DNA from: Phytophthora hibernalis
Taxonomy: Eukaryota; Oomycota; Peronosporomycetes; Peronosporales; Peronosporaceae
Assembly (NCBI GenBank): GCA_012656075.1
Contig: JAAKBF010000012.1
Span: forward strand, 496,001 to 560,000
Direction of reading: 5' to 3'
DNA: 64,000 nucleotides
The position numbers were made by a program, and so were the translations under genes. The notes under the pieces were generated by a model, which ran no database searches, had not been told where the DNA came from, and saw nothing but the letters and a program-made list of their open reading frames with translations. Shown here piece by piece: positions 20,310 to 31,746 of this stretch (position 1 is its first letter; every line of letters starts with the position of its first letter).

Positions 20310-23137
20310 GACCACATCGCGCCGCTCCGATCGAGAGACAAGGACAGCTGACGTAATGCTGCGGACCGCCTGGGATTACGGCTGCACGGTCTAGCGTCAG
20401 GTCAAGCCGGGTGCACGGGTCTCTCGTCGAGACAAGTCGGGTTAAAGCCGATCGGCTGGCCGTGCCAAGCGCGACGCTATCTTCCGCTAGGTGAGTCACT
20501 TGGATCGGCGCGCGCGCACACGGCAGCAAAGTTGACACCCACAGCGTGCATTTCAGCCGCAAGCAATGCGCTTTGCGGCGTGTCGCGACTCGCGAGGTCA
20601 GATACCGGTACAGCAGAGATCAAGCATGGGCGGCTTAATGTTTCCCGATCACGAGCAATCGAGTCGAGCATGATGGGAGCGGTATCCGACAGGCTAAATT
20701 TCTTGATCACAATGCTCATGTGCACAACCAGTCAAGGTCACCGGCATGGATCGATTCGAGATCACCGTGTCTGCTTGGAGTCTCCAAGTCCAATTTGGCA
20801 CGTTGAGAGGGTCTCACCTCGTGGCGACAACAACGCTGGTTGCGGCGTCTAACATCTTGACCCAAGCACCGTTCGCTTGCTTGCAAGAGACCAGGAGAGA
20901 CTCTCGACCTTGACGCGGGAATGCGAAGCTAATGCGGGTAGAGACCGTAACGTCGGATTGAACGCGAGTCTCGGTGCGCCACCAAGGTTTGGCGGCGATG
21001 TAGGAGCGGTATCCGGTAGCACAGCCAACACCTCTATGTGGCGCCAGTCGTCCGTATCCATGCCCAGCCTGCTACGCTAGGTTACATGCATCCAGGGTCA
21101 TGTAAAACAGTGATCTGCTTCGGTAAACAGTGCTTTGTTACTAAACACTACAAACGCACAGAGCCAGCAATCAGGAAGTTCCTGAGGAAGAGCTGCTCGA
21201 TTTGGGAGCTCGCGCCGTGGACAGCGGAATGGGTTGCTGTACATGTACATATAATGCTATTAATAATGCTGCTGTCCTCCGTACGATGACGATCACTTTT
21301 CAGGCAACCGGCGCGCGTGAACACATGAGTCTTCGATGATGGCGGACCTGGATGCAGCCGCGGAACAGCTTTGCGGTAACAGCTTCGCGAGTTAATGGCT
21401 GGAATCCAGCCTGGATAGCCTGTCGAGCTCACGCCATTTCTGTTGCTTTGAGCGCGAGAGAAACAATGGTGTGCTGGCAGAACTAACCTTCTACCATCGT
21501 CAGCTTGGACGTTGGTCAATGGCCGCAGCACTACATTCTACTTTATTGATCAAGTCCACCACGCAGGGACGTCACTTGAGCTTCCTCGTTTCGTCAAGGG
21601 CGTCCGATAAATGGCACACGGGGAGGTCATGGTATCCATAGGGCTGTGGAATGGATGCGGAAAGATGGCGCTCGAGGAAACGGCACCAGAGTAAACCTGC
21701 CACGTGAAAGCAGTAACCTTGTCATATGATTTTGGCACAGGAGTGAGCTCACGCTTTGACACTCTCCTGTTTCAGGTACCTATCAGATGTCTGTTGAGGA
21801 TACAGCTCAAGACAATCGTCAACGGTGGCCCTGAATATTAAATTCAATATAAGCCTTAGAGCTACCTCCGCATCGAGATTAAGTGAAGAGAACGTCGCTA
21901 AGCTTACTACTTTGGACCCCCCAAATTGGGGGTCCTCTTTCCTTCAAGATGCTATCCTGTGGCCATAATATATGTGGCATCAGCCGTCGTTCGGATAACA
22001 TTGCTAACGCAAGGGATAGTGCTCAACAAGCAAGCCTGAGAGCAGCTAAAAGATGTTCGATTTGGCAGCCATTTGCTAAGGAAGCAAAACAATGTACTGT
22101 CGATCGTTTGTGCAGTCCGACGCTAGCTGGCCCGCAAACAACGGAAAGGCAAGCAGGAGTAAACAGCAACGCAGCGCTTCACGATGATGAAGTTCATCAC
22201 GGTGTGATTGGGGTATTGACCTCAACACAATCGTCGAAGCAGGGTAAAGCAGGAGTTTGGTGCAACCCTCCAATGCATGAATGCAGTGCAGATGCGAATC
22301 GATGCAGCTGTCATTTGTGCTGTCTTCATGCGTATCGCATTGCTGTCTTGAGTTTGTTGAAAACTTAGTGTACCCGAAAGGTATAAAGCTGGCGAAGTTA
22401 CGCCTCTCAGGTCAATCCCGTTCGACGTCGATGTAGCAATCGGCGTTTAGGCAACCGTGAAGGTTGCAGATAATATTGCCTATATAGACTTAAATGTTCG
22501 TGACTTCCAGTTGGTCGGGACAATAGGCAATCGAAACGTTGAAGTTGGCGACCCAAATTAGTGGCGATGGCTACAGGAACTATTTTGGCCGCCGATACAG
22601 CGTACGGACCCGTTGCGTACAGGGTCGGTCAGCTGCGTTGTGATTCGCTCGTTATGGCGCGTCACTAGTCGACGTGGCGCACCACCGGGCTGCGTGGTGC
22701 CACTGTCTGACCACTTTCGCACAGCGCCTGTGCCCGACTGGACTTCAAAAATCAGCGCACCCCGATTTGGCAACTGCAACGTGTGCCGCTTCATGATGGG
22801 CAAGTGGACCGAGCAACGGGCTCTGCAGACGAACATGGGGATTAATGCGGACGCCATCCCCAATGTCCACGGGCTCTGATGGCATTCCGCAATTACAATG
22901 TGGCATCTGATGGCCCATCCTCGTGTCTCGACTGATGTCAATCATCCGTCCTCCATTCGACCAAGTGCCGCGTGGCGCTTCTAACAAAATCGACAAGACA
23001 GTGATGTTGTCAATGCCATAGCAATCCTATTTACAACATTAAAACTGCAGCCTACTTAGCAACTCAATTACTAGGCACTCCAACTCACTGCGTCCCTTGA
23101 GCCCGAGCTTATAAACAAAACATCCACCTGCTTTCCC
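20310..23137. other. Long stretch without a recognised gene
   Basis: Several open frames of 70-160 codons on both strands have no recognisable domain; the longest is 21883-22368 (161 aa, plus). 21108-21121 repeats the terminus of the MITE at 14 kb. 21914-21935 is a strong hairpin (GGACCCCC facing GGGGGTCC). This region is unusually empty for DNA flanked by conserved genes. Confidence 0.4.
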
Positions 23138-24379
23138 TCACGAGTCCTTCATGAGCTCCAGTACGGCGCTGAGTTCCTCACCCGTGAACTCGGCAGGCAC
23201 AGGGTTCATGCCGCTGTTAGCGGAGCCTGCGTACCCCGTCTGCGTCTGTTGAGGCGGCGAGTGATGCCTCATTTCGTGCGGTGACGAGCTCTCGTACTGG
23301 CGGTCGACGTCTTCCTGCCGCATAGGCTGCGAGTAGGGCTCCGAGCTCGACATGAACGACGTCGTGGTTGACGTCGACTGGTACGAGCTCACAGGCTCTC
23401 CACGTAGGTACGAGTACGGTACATGAGTCGACGCGTACGAGCCCGCAGTTGCGTAGCTCGCAGTACTCGACGTAGCCATCTCCGAACTGGCTGAGTCATA
23501 GTACCGCGGCAAGTGCGTAAGTGGGTGGAATGACGAGCCCAGTAGTCCAGTACTAGGCATCCCCACAGTCTCCGACGGGAAAGCTCGAGTCGGGAACGGA
23601 AGTCGGGGAGCAACTCGTTCGTCCAGGAACGACTTGGGTCCAGATCCCACTCGACGGTAGTCGGTCTCCTCCTTGTGCACCAAGGAGGGTGCAGCGTACA
23701 TTCTGCGGTCTTGGTACACGTCACTCGGTTGCTGGAAATCCGTCTTGGGGCTTCTACCGTTGTTGTCCACGTTCTCATCATTGCCAAAGCCTTCAGCCAC
23801 ACTACTGTGCAGTTTCTGGTGTTGCACGTACTCCTTGTAGTTGTCGCAGGCCCAAGCACACGCCGCCTCCGTGCACCGGAAGAGGTTCTGGCCGTCAGGG
23901 AAGTGGATGCGCAGGTGTCTCTTCAACTTGGTGCTCGTGTTGAAGCGCTTGCCGCATGTCTCAAAGCAGCACGGGTACGGCCGCTCGCCACTGTGGATCC
24001 GCTTGTGGCGGCTTAAGTTGCCCGACGTGTTGAACCGCTGTGCGCAGCCTTGGTAGTCACAGGCGTAGGGCTTGGTGCCCGTGTGGATGCGCATGTGTCT
24101 TCTCAGTGCAAAAGACCGTGGGAACTGCTTGCCGCAGTGCACTTCGGGGCACACGAACACGTCACGTTTGGGCTGCTTGGGGTGCGTCTGAGTCTGAGTC
24201 TGGGGTTCCGTCTTGTGGGCCGTTGTGGGCCAGGGCTGGAAGGTCGACGAGGCAGGGGGATGGGCGAGATGAGCGGACGCATCCTCCTCGTCAAGGCGGC
24301 GGAATGCGGGGAAAGTTACTTTGGGCGCGTACACTACGGGCTCGGCCCCGGTGGAGGACGGTGTCGTTTGCATGCGCAT
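23138..24379 (-). CDS. C2H2 zinc-finger transcription factor
   Basis: Minus-strand gene of 413 aa from the Met at 24379 (MRMQTTPSSTGAEPVV). The open frame extends back to 24598, but an initiator-like site at 24442-24455 lies inside that extension, so the shorter start is preferred. It has three canonical C2H2 fingers in tandem: VCPEVHCGKQFPRSFALRRH with HMRIHTGTKPY; ACDYQGCAQRFNTSGNLSRH; CCFETCGKRFNTSTKLKRH. The linkers are TGTKPY and SGERPY. A fourth, atypical finger follows (CTEAACAWACDN ending HQKLH). The CX4C spacing resembles TFIIIA/MTF-type fingers. The C-terminal half is Ser/Tyr/Thr-rich and probably disordered. It ends with a short acidic helix (FTGEELSAVLELMKDS), perhaps an interaction motif. 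Likely a nuclear DNA-binding regulator; the target is unknown. Confidence 0.9.
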   Translation of the reverse strand: MRMQTTPSSTGAEPVVYAPKVTFPAFRRLDEEDASAHLAHPPASSTFQPWPTTAHKTEPQTQTQTHPKQPKRDVFVCPEVHCGKQFPRSFALRRHMRIHTGTKPYACDYQGCAQRFNTSGNLSRHKRIHSGERPYPCCFETCGKRFNTSTKLKRHLRIHFPDGQNLFRCTEAACAWACDNYKEYVQHQKLHSSVAEGFGNDENVDNNGRSPKTDFQQPSDVYQDRRMYAAPSLVHKEETDYRRVGSGPKSFLDERVAPRLPFPTRAFPSETVGMPSTGLLGSSFHPLTHLPRYYDSASSEMATSSTASYATAGSYASTHVPYSYLRGEPVSSYQSTSTTTSFMSSSEPYSQPMRQEDVDRQYESSSPHEMRHHSPPQQTQTGYAGSANSGMNPVPAEFTGEELSAVLELMKDS

Positions 24380-24441
24380 GTATTCGACACTCGAGATTTC
24401 GTGTTGAAGTGCAAAGAGCGGCGATCTGCGCGGGAGGCAGC

Positions 24442-24455
24442 CAGTTGGATAATGA
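24442..24455 (-). promoter_or_regulatory. Initiator-like site for the C2H2 gene
   Basis: Reads TCATTATCCAACTG on the minus strand, 11 of 14 positions of the oomycete initiator. It lies 63-76 nt upstream of the preferred ATG at 24379. Confidence 0.45.
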
Positions 24456-26764
24456 AGAGACCCGAAGCGATGTGAGCTACAGCCGACACGCTGCCCCTCA
24501 ACCCGCAACAAGCTTCCAGCCCCGCGCCCTGTCGCTCTGAGGGTAGCACGATGCGTAAACAAATACGGGTGCAGAGAACTGTTGCTGCAGGGTATCAATT
24601 TAATGGAGGTGAGATTAAACAGAGATGGCCTGGGTTAATTTTGGGTGGGAATGATGTATCAGAGGGATAATGGGATATAGAGTTGTGATACAAAGAGGTC
24701 AAAAGCGATGCAGAAACCATGCAGTGGTTTAACGAGGCGCATTGGGTCCATCATCAGTTTGTTCACGAGCCCATTTCCCATTGCTTGCTTGCTTTTGAGG
24801 CAAACCTTGGAAGTGGAGTTGAAATGCTGTTGCTTTCAGGTTATTACAGTATTATAGAACTTGGTTACACCTTCTTCATGTCAGTTCCCCGCTCAACAAG
24901 CTTAGTCACGATTGGTATTGCAATACTAAGAGGGGCCAATAATGCACTGAAAGCAATTGCATTGATACGCAACTGCAGCAAAGTATAAAACAACGATCAG
25001 AAAGAATTTCAGCGAAGTATGATACATGTACACTGCACGGAGAGCAACATGGACGAAAGAATGTTTTCTTGGCAAGAAGCCACCGAGCATGTCAGCTTGT
25101 TTTGGGATTCCCAAAATTGGGCACCTGTGTGTGCCCATTTGGCCAACTATGTCAAAAGAGAATCGAGTGTCAATCAAAACATAGCCGTGGTCCATGCGTC
25201 CACAAATCGTATGGCAACAATCCTAGTGAAATCCGAGATGATGTGATTCTTTACATGTTAGCCACCGACATTGATTATGCTGTACAGACTGCGCTTTCTA
25301 GCGGGGCCCATGCTGCCATTGCCGCGAAAATCCGCGTTGTGGTGTCTTCGCTCCTTGTTTTGATAGCTGCTTCGCTTCCGCGCTCTCCAATCTCACCTAA
25401 GTTACATGAAGGAGTCCTAACGTACCGGTAACGGGAAACGATTGCGCGTGCAGCAGCAGCTGCTTGTGCTGCTGCCTGGCGCACCTTACTTACGCTTTTG
25501 ATCGTTTTGCGCAAGCTCTTTTGGGCACTTTTGCACGGCCATGTCGTCCAAATCCGCTCCCCACCTTCATACAATTTCCATACAGAAAACTGTAAGGAAA
25601 TTACAGTACCAAACACCAAGGCTATCCCAGAACACAGCGCTCGGGATGCCAGCTTCACCGGAACGATCCTGAACTTCAGGCTGAAGGGAAGGTGGCAAAC
25701 ATCACACATCTTCGATGTCCCTTGCTGTGGACATATTGAGAGAGCTTTTGGATACGTTACATGTATGGCTGCAACTGCATTATCAGAGAGGATGGTGGCG
25801 TATCGCATCAACTTGATGATCAAGTGTCCACCACCAGAAAAGCCATGAACGACTCACAGTGAGTCTCACTTGCAGACAACCACGCCTTATTAATAGCACA
25901 AATTGAGCGATCTAATATTATTAGCCGTTCCGAATTGATACAAATTTCTCGGTGGGGTGAACCCAGCGAGATGAAGTTGATATTCTCGTCGGCTACATAA
26001 TGTGCCCAATGTGTTTTGTATTGTAACTTACTCACAATTTTCTCCCTTGATCACCCGTAGCCTCCAGATTATTACTTCGTAGTATTTCGAAGTAATAATA
26101 ACGACTGGGTTGCCTTTAGACTTCACGCAACTGTGCAGTTTTGTCTGATTGCGGGTCTAGTCGGCAGCTTGACAAACTCGAAAACTGAGGATACCCAGTG
26201 TTCGTAAAGAAATTTACCACAGACTTCCCACGTATCCATAACTTTTCGATTGTACTGATAGTGCTTGTGGAAGAAAGCACGAGGGCTCAATGTGCCGTGA
26301 AAGCTCAACCTTTGAATCTCTATGATCGACTACGGGTATTTGTTTTCATCGTTTGCCATACATGTAGCAGTAGATAGTCGAGCTGCCGTCCTGTAGCTAT
26401 TATAATAATATGGCCTCTGCAGCTGGCCATGACAACACCGAGTCCACTCAATTGGTGGTTCTTCTGATAGTTCCGTGTTGCTCCTCCCAATGTCTTCGAC
26501 TAACTTTCCTATTCACAAGTTATGACATGTATAACAACGGAGCTTCGATCCTGCATGATGGCAAACGTTTATATTTGTGGTCATTTCTAATTGGAAAGAG
26601 CATGGTACGTAGGATGTGGATAGAGGATATCTTGACTACATTGAGCCAAGTTTCCGACTTTGGTTTTACTGCACGATCTCACATGGTGTTAATACCAAAC
26701 AAGCCCAAACAAAACCAGGTCGGAATAATTTACCAGTTGCTCTTCATTCGCGGACAAGCGGAAA
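24456..26764. other. Gene-poor stretch before the WLGC cluster
   Basis: Plus-strand frames at 24719-24988 and 25498-25848 (the latter with GHIERAFGYVT) could be remnants of a transposase, but no catalytic triad can be placed. 26070-26104 contains a small palindrome (TTATTACTTCG facing CGAAGTAATAA). From about 26640 the sequence becomes similar to the region upstream of the inverted partner gene (LSQVSDFGFTARSHMVLI against VSQVSDISFAARSQMVLI), so the duplicated unit includes upstream sequence. Confidence 0.4.
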
Positions 26765-29338
26765 ATGAACGACGGCTGGATTAGTTCAGACGAACAAGGA
26801 GATCGCGAGGTTTTCAGATCCATTACTGCGGTTGGCGCCACAACCTCGGCCAAGAAAGTTCATCCCTTGGGGCCAGAGAGGAATAACATCGTTACCACCA
26901 ATAGTTTGAAGAAACAGCAACGCAGTAATGTGAAGGAGCACTCGATGGCTTCTGGAATATTCATAAAGAAACCCGTGCTACTACTAGGGGTTATCGCCTT
27001 TATGGTATGCACTTGTCTGGGGTGGACGGCTTGGCTTATTCTCCTGAACATCGCGCCTAACGAGACAGTGAATCGCATTATGGACACGGAGACGTTCGAC
27101 TATGGCTCCTTTTGGTTAATGATTAACACGTCCAAGATTCTCGTATGGTTTGCTACATTTGGACTATCGGCTGTAGCTATTTGCTACCTTGGAGTGCTCA
27201 TCACAATGGTTATATCTCAGAGGTGCTCGAAACGGGATCACTCAGTCAGCTTTTCCCCTACATGTAGAGCAGCCAGTTTGAGCAACAAACGTGAAAAGAC
27301 TCTGGATGATGCTGCGTTGGAACGAACAATATCTTCAAAATTTAATGCTGTCAAGTTGGTAGCGTCACTTGCTTGCAAAAAGAGCTCAACATGGAAAAAT
27401 ACCGTACGTGTCCATCAGGAAGTACGTAGTAAAAGCGATCAGGTTTGCTAACGTGTCATGTTGTGGATCCAGAAATTGGTCATGAAATTCGGTGACTTAG
27501 CACTGGAATCGTTTCTTCTTTATCAGACGCTCGAGTCTGGCTCACCCACAGTACTTATTGGCATTTTCACAACGGTGATAGCATTTAACGCACTATGTTG
27601 CGCTGCAATGATGTTTGTTCCGTATGAGCGTGCGCCATTTGCCGAGATTCTCCTCGATATTCTGTAAGTAAATGGACCACTTCAATCATTTGGCATAACT
27701 GTTAAACTAAGTTTTGATCTTCTGAATACAGATTTGATTTTTGATCGCTGTGGGGTATCCAATGCTCGTGTTATTCTACTGCTTCTCAACTTTCAACTTT
27801 GATCGTGCCAAACTTGCTATCAATCTTGAAGTTTTTCCGGTGGGGTGGTTTGAACAGAATGCAAACGAAATCGCTGATCCAGTCCAGACAGCAGTCATTT
27901 ACAAGATTCTCAAATCGCTCCGAATCATGTCTGCACTCGAGGGTTGTTCGAAAATGATAGTCAACTTTATGCTCTCGTATCGACTGCTTGAAGCAGTGAA
28001 CCTCATTCAAAACCCAAGAAAAAGGCATCAGGGTAGTGTGTATCCAAAGGGCAGTCGCTTCGGAGCTCCTGTTCTCGTGATTTTCGCTGTCGCTTTGATC
28101 GTTTTTACTGAAGAAAGCGTACGGACATCTTCACAAGCGTGTCAGCACCATCCTGAATGTGCCGTTCATGCGCGAAGGTGGATTACTTTAAAGAGTGATG
28201 TACAGACCCAGTGTCCCTGCTTGATGATAATCGACCGCGACATCGCTCCCAAAACGTACGCGGAGTGGGAAAACCCACTGAATGTGATGGAAAAAGTTGC
28301 ACAGTTAGCTACTACGGGGACTTGCAAACTCTCCAGCTGGCAAACCGATTCCTGCCGACACTTCCTGACGAGCTTCTTCACTGTACGAACTTGAAGCACA
28401 TGTAAGGGATGCATTTTATTGTACACACAAGTTTTACTTATCTCGAACATTTGTCGTCATGCAGATCTCTGATGTACACACACACGCAGGTTTTCCCACC
28501 TTGGGTCAAAGAGCTCAAGCACCTGGAGTTCTTGTACGTTCTGGAATCGTGTTATACCCAACGTATTTGATCTTGATACTAATACTCACTTTTGTGAAAA
28601 TTAACTTGGAAGGCACGTGGAAAGCAAGGTTACCAGTCCGATGGCATTTCTACCCGATGACATGTTTGACGAAATGTCCTCACTCGCCTTTATCCACTTC
28701 GCGCTCTTCCTTCCGATGTCTAGACTTCCATCGTTCCATGGTCTGGTGAATCTCAAGTCGCTAACGTTGGCCATTTTCATCTCGTTGAAGGAGCTCCCCT
28801 CGTTCGACAACCTCCACAGTCTAGAGCGCCTCGTTCTCGCCTGTCTTTCCGAAATCGACAGTTTACCGGACCTGACGCCAATCCAAAATGTTAAGTCTTT
28901 AGTCACAGCGGATCGCGGCGCGTGGTGCTGCAGTGGCTTCCTCGGAGACTGCAATTTAGACGACGAGAGGTGCCACGTTCAGCCGATTTGGGAAACCCTG
29001 CAGCGACTTGTTTACCCTCGAATCGAACCGATAAAGTGGCTACTCCAGGAACGATTCAATTGCTTCAGAAGTTTTCAAGGAGCATTTGTACTCCTGTCCT
29101 CCCACCGGGGGCTATGGAGGGCCCACTGACACCAGATAATATGACTCCGTGTGGCGGGAAAATGTACCGACAGTGCAAAAGACCTGACAATGTCGAAGCA
29201 ATGTGCTACAACGCTCGTTTCATGGGTATTGCTTGTACGCCGAACCCGTTCCCAATTGAAATGAGGCGCCGCCAAATCGCTCAGGGTGTTGGGGACCCGT
29301 GTGACCCCGAGATCGAGGCATGGCTGGGGTGCAAATGA
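26765..29338 (+). pseudogene. WLGC-type LRR multi-pass membrane protein, copy A
   Basis: Member of the oomycete family ending in the WLGC motif. The N-terminus is cytosolic (MNDGWISSDEQGDREVF). Hydrophobic segments follow: VLLLGVIAFMVCTCLGW, VWFATFGLSAVAICYLGVL, a pair around TVLIGIFTTVIAFNALCC, then IAVGYPMLVLFYC, and VLVIFAVALIVF. After that come cysteines (QCPCLMIIDRDIAPKTYAEW), leucine-rich repeats from about 28320 to 28900, and the C-terminal module (CYNARFMGIAC to EIEAWLGCK). Introns seen: 27404-27472, 27664-27731, 28402-28464, 28534-28612. The frame is broken near 27737, 28317 and 28991, each in a homopolymer one base short. Topology suggests an LRR and Cys-rich domain outside the membrane. 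Its function is unknown. The gene from 26965 on lies in the left inverted arm. Confidence 0.8.
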
Positions 29339-29400
29339 TCTTGATTTCTATGTAGCTCGAAAAACAGTGAAGGAGTAACGATCGAAATGCGAAGTGCTTA
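26965..29400 (+). repeat. Inverted repeat, left arm (2436 bp)
   Basis: Nearly identical in reverse orientation to 33364-35797. I could place four one-base run-length differences and only a few substitutions, at the inner end. Outside position 26965 the two copies are still homologous but clearly diverged; inside it they are almost identical. The boundary falls within the coding sequence just before the first membrane segment. Confidence 0.9.
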
Positions 29401-29645
29401 ACAATAGTTCAAGAGCGATAGCAATGAAGAAGTCGGTATTAAAGTCCCATCAGATGCATTCCATGAGGTGTTTCCAGCTGTACACGAAAACACCTTGCGA
29501 CCACTTTCGACAGTATGAAATAATTTGTTGAAGAGGTTTTTCCCCAATCAATACAAAAAGCAGCAATATTGCACATACGAGGGTAAGTAAGCTAAAAAAC
29601 GAGTCGCTTGACGTAGATTAAACTGACGTTTGTATTCGTTCAGGG
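29339..29645. other. Spacer start between WLGC copies A and B
   Basis: The first 60 bases belong to the inverted arm; the rest shows nothing recognisable. Confidence 0.4.
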
Positions 29646-31324
29646 ATGATCGCACTGGTGGCGTGTACTTCGAAGTATTTGATTAGTTTGGACGATCTGG
29701 CTGATTCTGCTGAATATCGCACGGTGAACCGCGTAATGGAGAGAGAAACATTCGACTACAGGTCGTTTTGGTTGTTTGTGGACCCTCCGAGTGCATTACC
29801 GATACTAACTGCATTTGGGCTTTCGTTGGTTGCCATTGGTTACCTCGGGGTTCTCATCAAAATGATCTGGGTTCGTCAAAAGCTGACAAAGCCCCGCCGA
29901 GCACCAAACAAAGTTTGATGTGCTCCAGAGGCTCTGCACTTCGCTTCGTGAAGCTACAGAAATGCGAACGGGAATTGCCTCAACTTTGACAACGGTAGTC
30001 CCTCTCACGACGAAATCCATAGTAAGTTGCGAGGTGCTCTTCTGAACAGCGATGCAGCATCTATCCGAAAGGCAATCGTCTGGCTGCAGCAATTTTTTGG
30101 CGATACTTCTCGTACATGTCCAGGAGAGAGTACAAACTTCCACGTTGGCTTGTAAACCACACCCATAGTGTGTCGTGAACGTGTACGAAGGTGGAATTCT
30201 TGAAAATGGTCCGTGTTTAATGCTGATCGACCACGTCATCGCCCTCAAGACTTACGCAGAACGGGAGAATCCGAGTGATGTGACTATAAGAGCAAAGTGG
30301 CACAGCTAGACCCAACAGGAGACTTACAGACGCTTCAGCTGACCAACCGATACCTGGCAGTACTCCCATAGGAACTTCGCCACTGCAAGATCATGCAGCA
30401 CCTATATGAAGTAAATTACACATCACTCTATGTTTTTTAGTGTAGATTTAACGATATGACTCCTGTTGTGTCTTGTCAGATCGTTAAAATGCAGAAATTC
30501 CCGTACAGGATCAAGGAATTCACCCAACTCGAGTTCCTGTACGAGTGAACTGTTTTCACCGCTTATTCTAATGGCGAAAATTAACATGATACTTCGAAGT
30601 AGTTGTAGTACTTCAGAAGTATATGTTTTTGCTTATGATACCAGGGCTGTCGAAAGCAAGTTTTTCAGCCCCATGGTCGTCCTACCGGGGTGATATGTTC
30701 GACGATATGGTTTCTCTCACATTCATCCACTTCGGGGCCTTCATCCCAATGGAGAAGTTGCCATCTTTCGCAGGACTTACAAGTCGTTGACATTGGCTAC
30801 CGTCTTCGTCTTGCTTGAAGAGCTACCACGCTTTGACAACCTCCACCAACTCGAACGCCTCGAGTTTACCAGCGATCGAGGCCCTCCCGGACTTTACGTC
30901 CATAACAAAACTTACATCATTCGGGACTTTCGATCGAGGCGCTTGGTACGGGTTTCTCAGAAGCTGCAATCTACAAGACCCGAAATGTAAACTTCATCCG
31001 GTGTGACTTAACCTCCGACGAAATAGCATCTCCAGCAACTTTGGGCACGGTGAAGAAATTTCTTTCAACATTTGTGGCCCGGTCCTTCAGCCTGAAGCTG
31101 TGTAAGGATCTCCGAGTGAAGAAACGATGGCTTCGTGCAATGGAACCATGTATCGACAGTGCAAAAGACCCGACAAAAGGAATCAATGTGCTACAACGTG
31201 CGGCTCATTATGGAAATCGCCTGCACGCCAAACCCGTACGCCATTAAAATGCGACGACGTCAGATAAGTGGGTGATACGTGCAACCGAGAGGTCGAATCG
31301 TGGCTGGGCTGTAAGAAGCTGTGA
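29646..31324 (+). pseudogene. WLGC-type LRR membrane protein relic, copy B
   Basis: Strongly decayed paralogue. 29646-29918 keeps the segment TVNRVMERETFDYRSFWLF and the second membrane span (LTAFGLSLVAIGYLGVLIKM). The middle membrane spans are gone. 30146-30290 keeps the Cys and MLIDHVIALKTYAE region. 30650-30960 keeps LRR fragments (LASTSRSF-type Leu patterns with DMVSLTFIHF). 31280-31324 keeps the end, VESWLGCKKL then TGA. Many frame changes and stops show it has long been non-functional. It sits in the spacer of the inverted repeat, in the same orientation as copy A. Confidence 0.75.
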
Positions 31325-31746
31325 ACCAATGCAGCACCACTGAAGTTTGATCAATTCAGTGAAAGGCATAATACACACTCGATGATGGCCGGACGTCGAA
31401 CCTACACCTTGCATGTACCATGTCCATTGTTCAGAGAGATCTGCACCATGGTCCTCATGTTGTCGTTGGGTCTCAATAGTACAGTACCATACAAGTGCTG
31501 TCTCAAGTCACTTGAGTCAAGTGTCTCCTCTCGTGCTTTAACAACACCAAACCATTTGGTTTAACATCAACTGGGTTTGCGGAAGTCGCCAATGTGGAAG
31601 TGACTCACGAGTTGAACGGTTCTTGGCCTTCAGGATCCCAACAAGAGCTTTGAAGTGATCCGGATGTAGATCAAAAACGATGTCGGAGTCCGACTCGGAC
31701 ACAACAAAGAGCACAAGAGTTTTGACCTTCCGAGCAACAGAAGACC
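31325..31746. other. Intergenic before the START-FYVE gene
   Basis: A short open frame (31382-31564) has no recognisable motif. Nothing else is seen. Confidence 0.4.

Noticed and set aside
23389..23859. 156-codon frame inside the C2H2 gene
   Set aside because: Other-frame shadow of the Ser/Thr-rich C-terminal half of the zinc-finger protein.
24380..24598. 73-residue N-terminal extension of the C2H2 protein
   Set aside because: An initiator-like site lies within it and the sequence looks non-coding.
25498..25848. PIF/Harbinger transposase (ERAFG motif)
   Set aside because: Only one short motif fits and no DDE residues could be placed.
28601..28954. Open frames on the strand opposite to WLGC copies
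   Set aside because: They mirror the coding pattern of the LRR region and recur antisense in the other copies; they are shadows.
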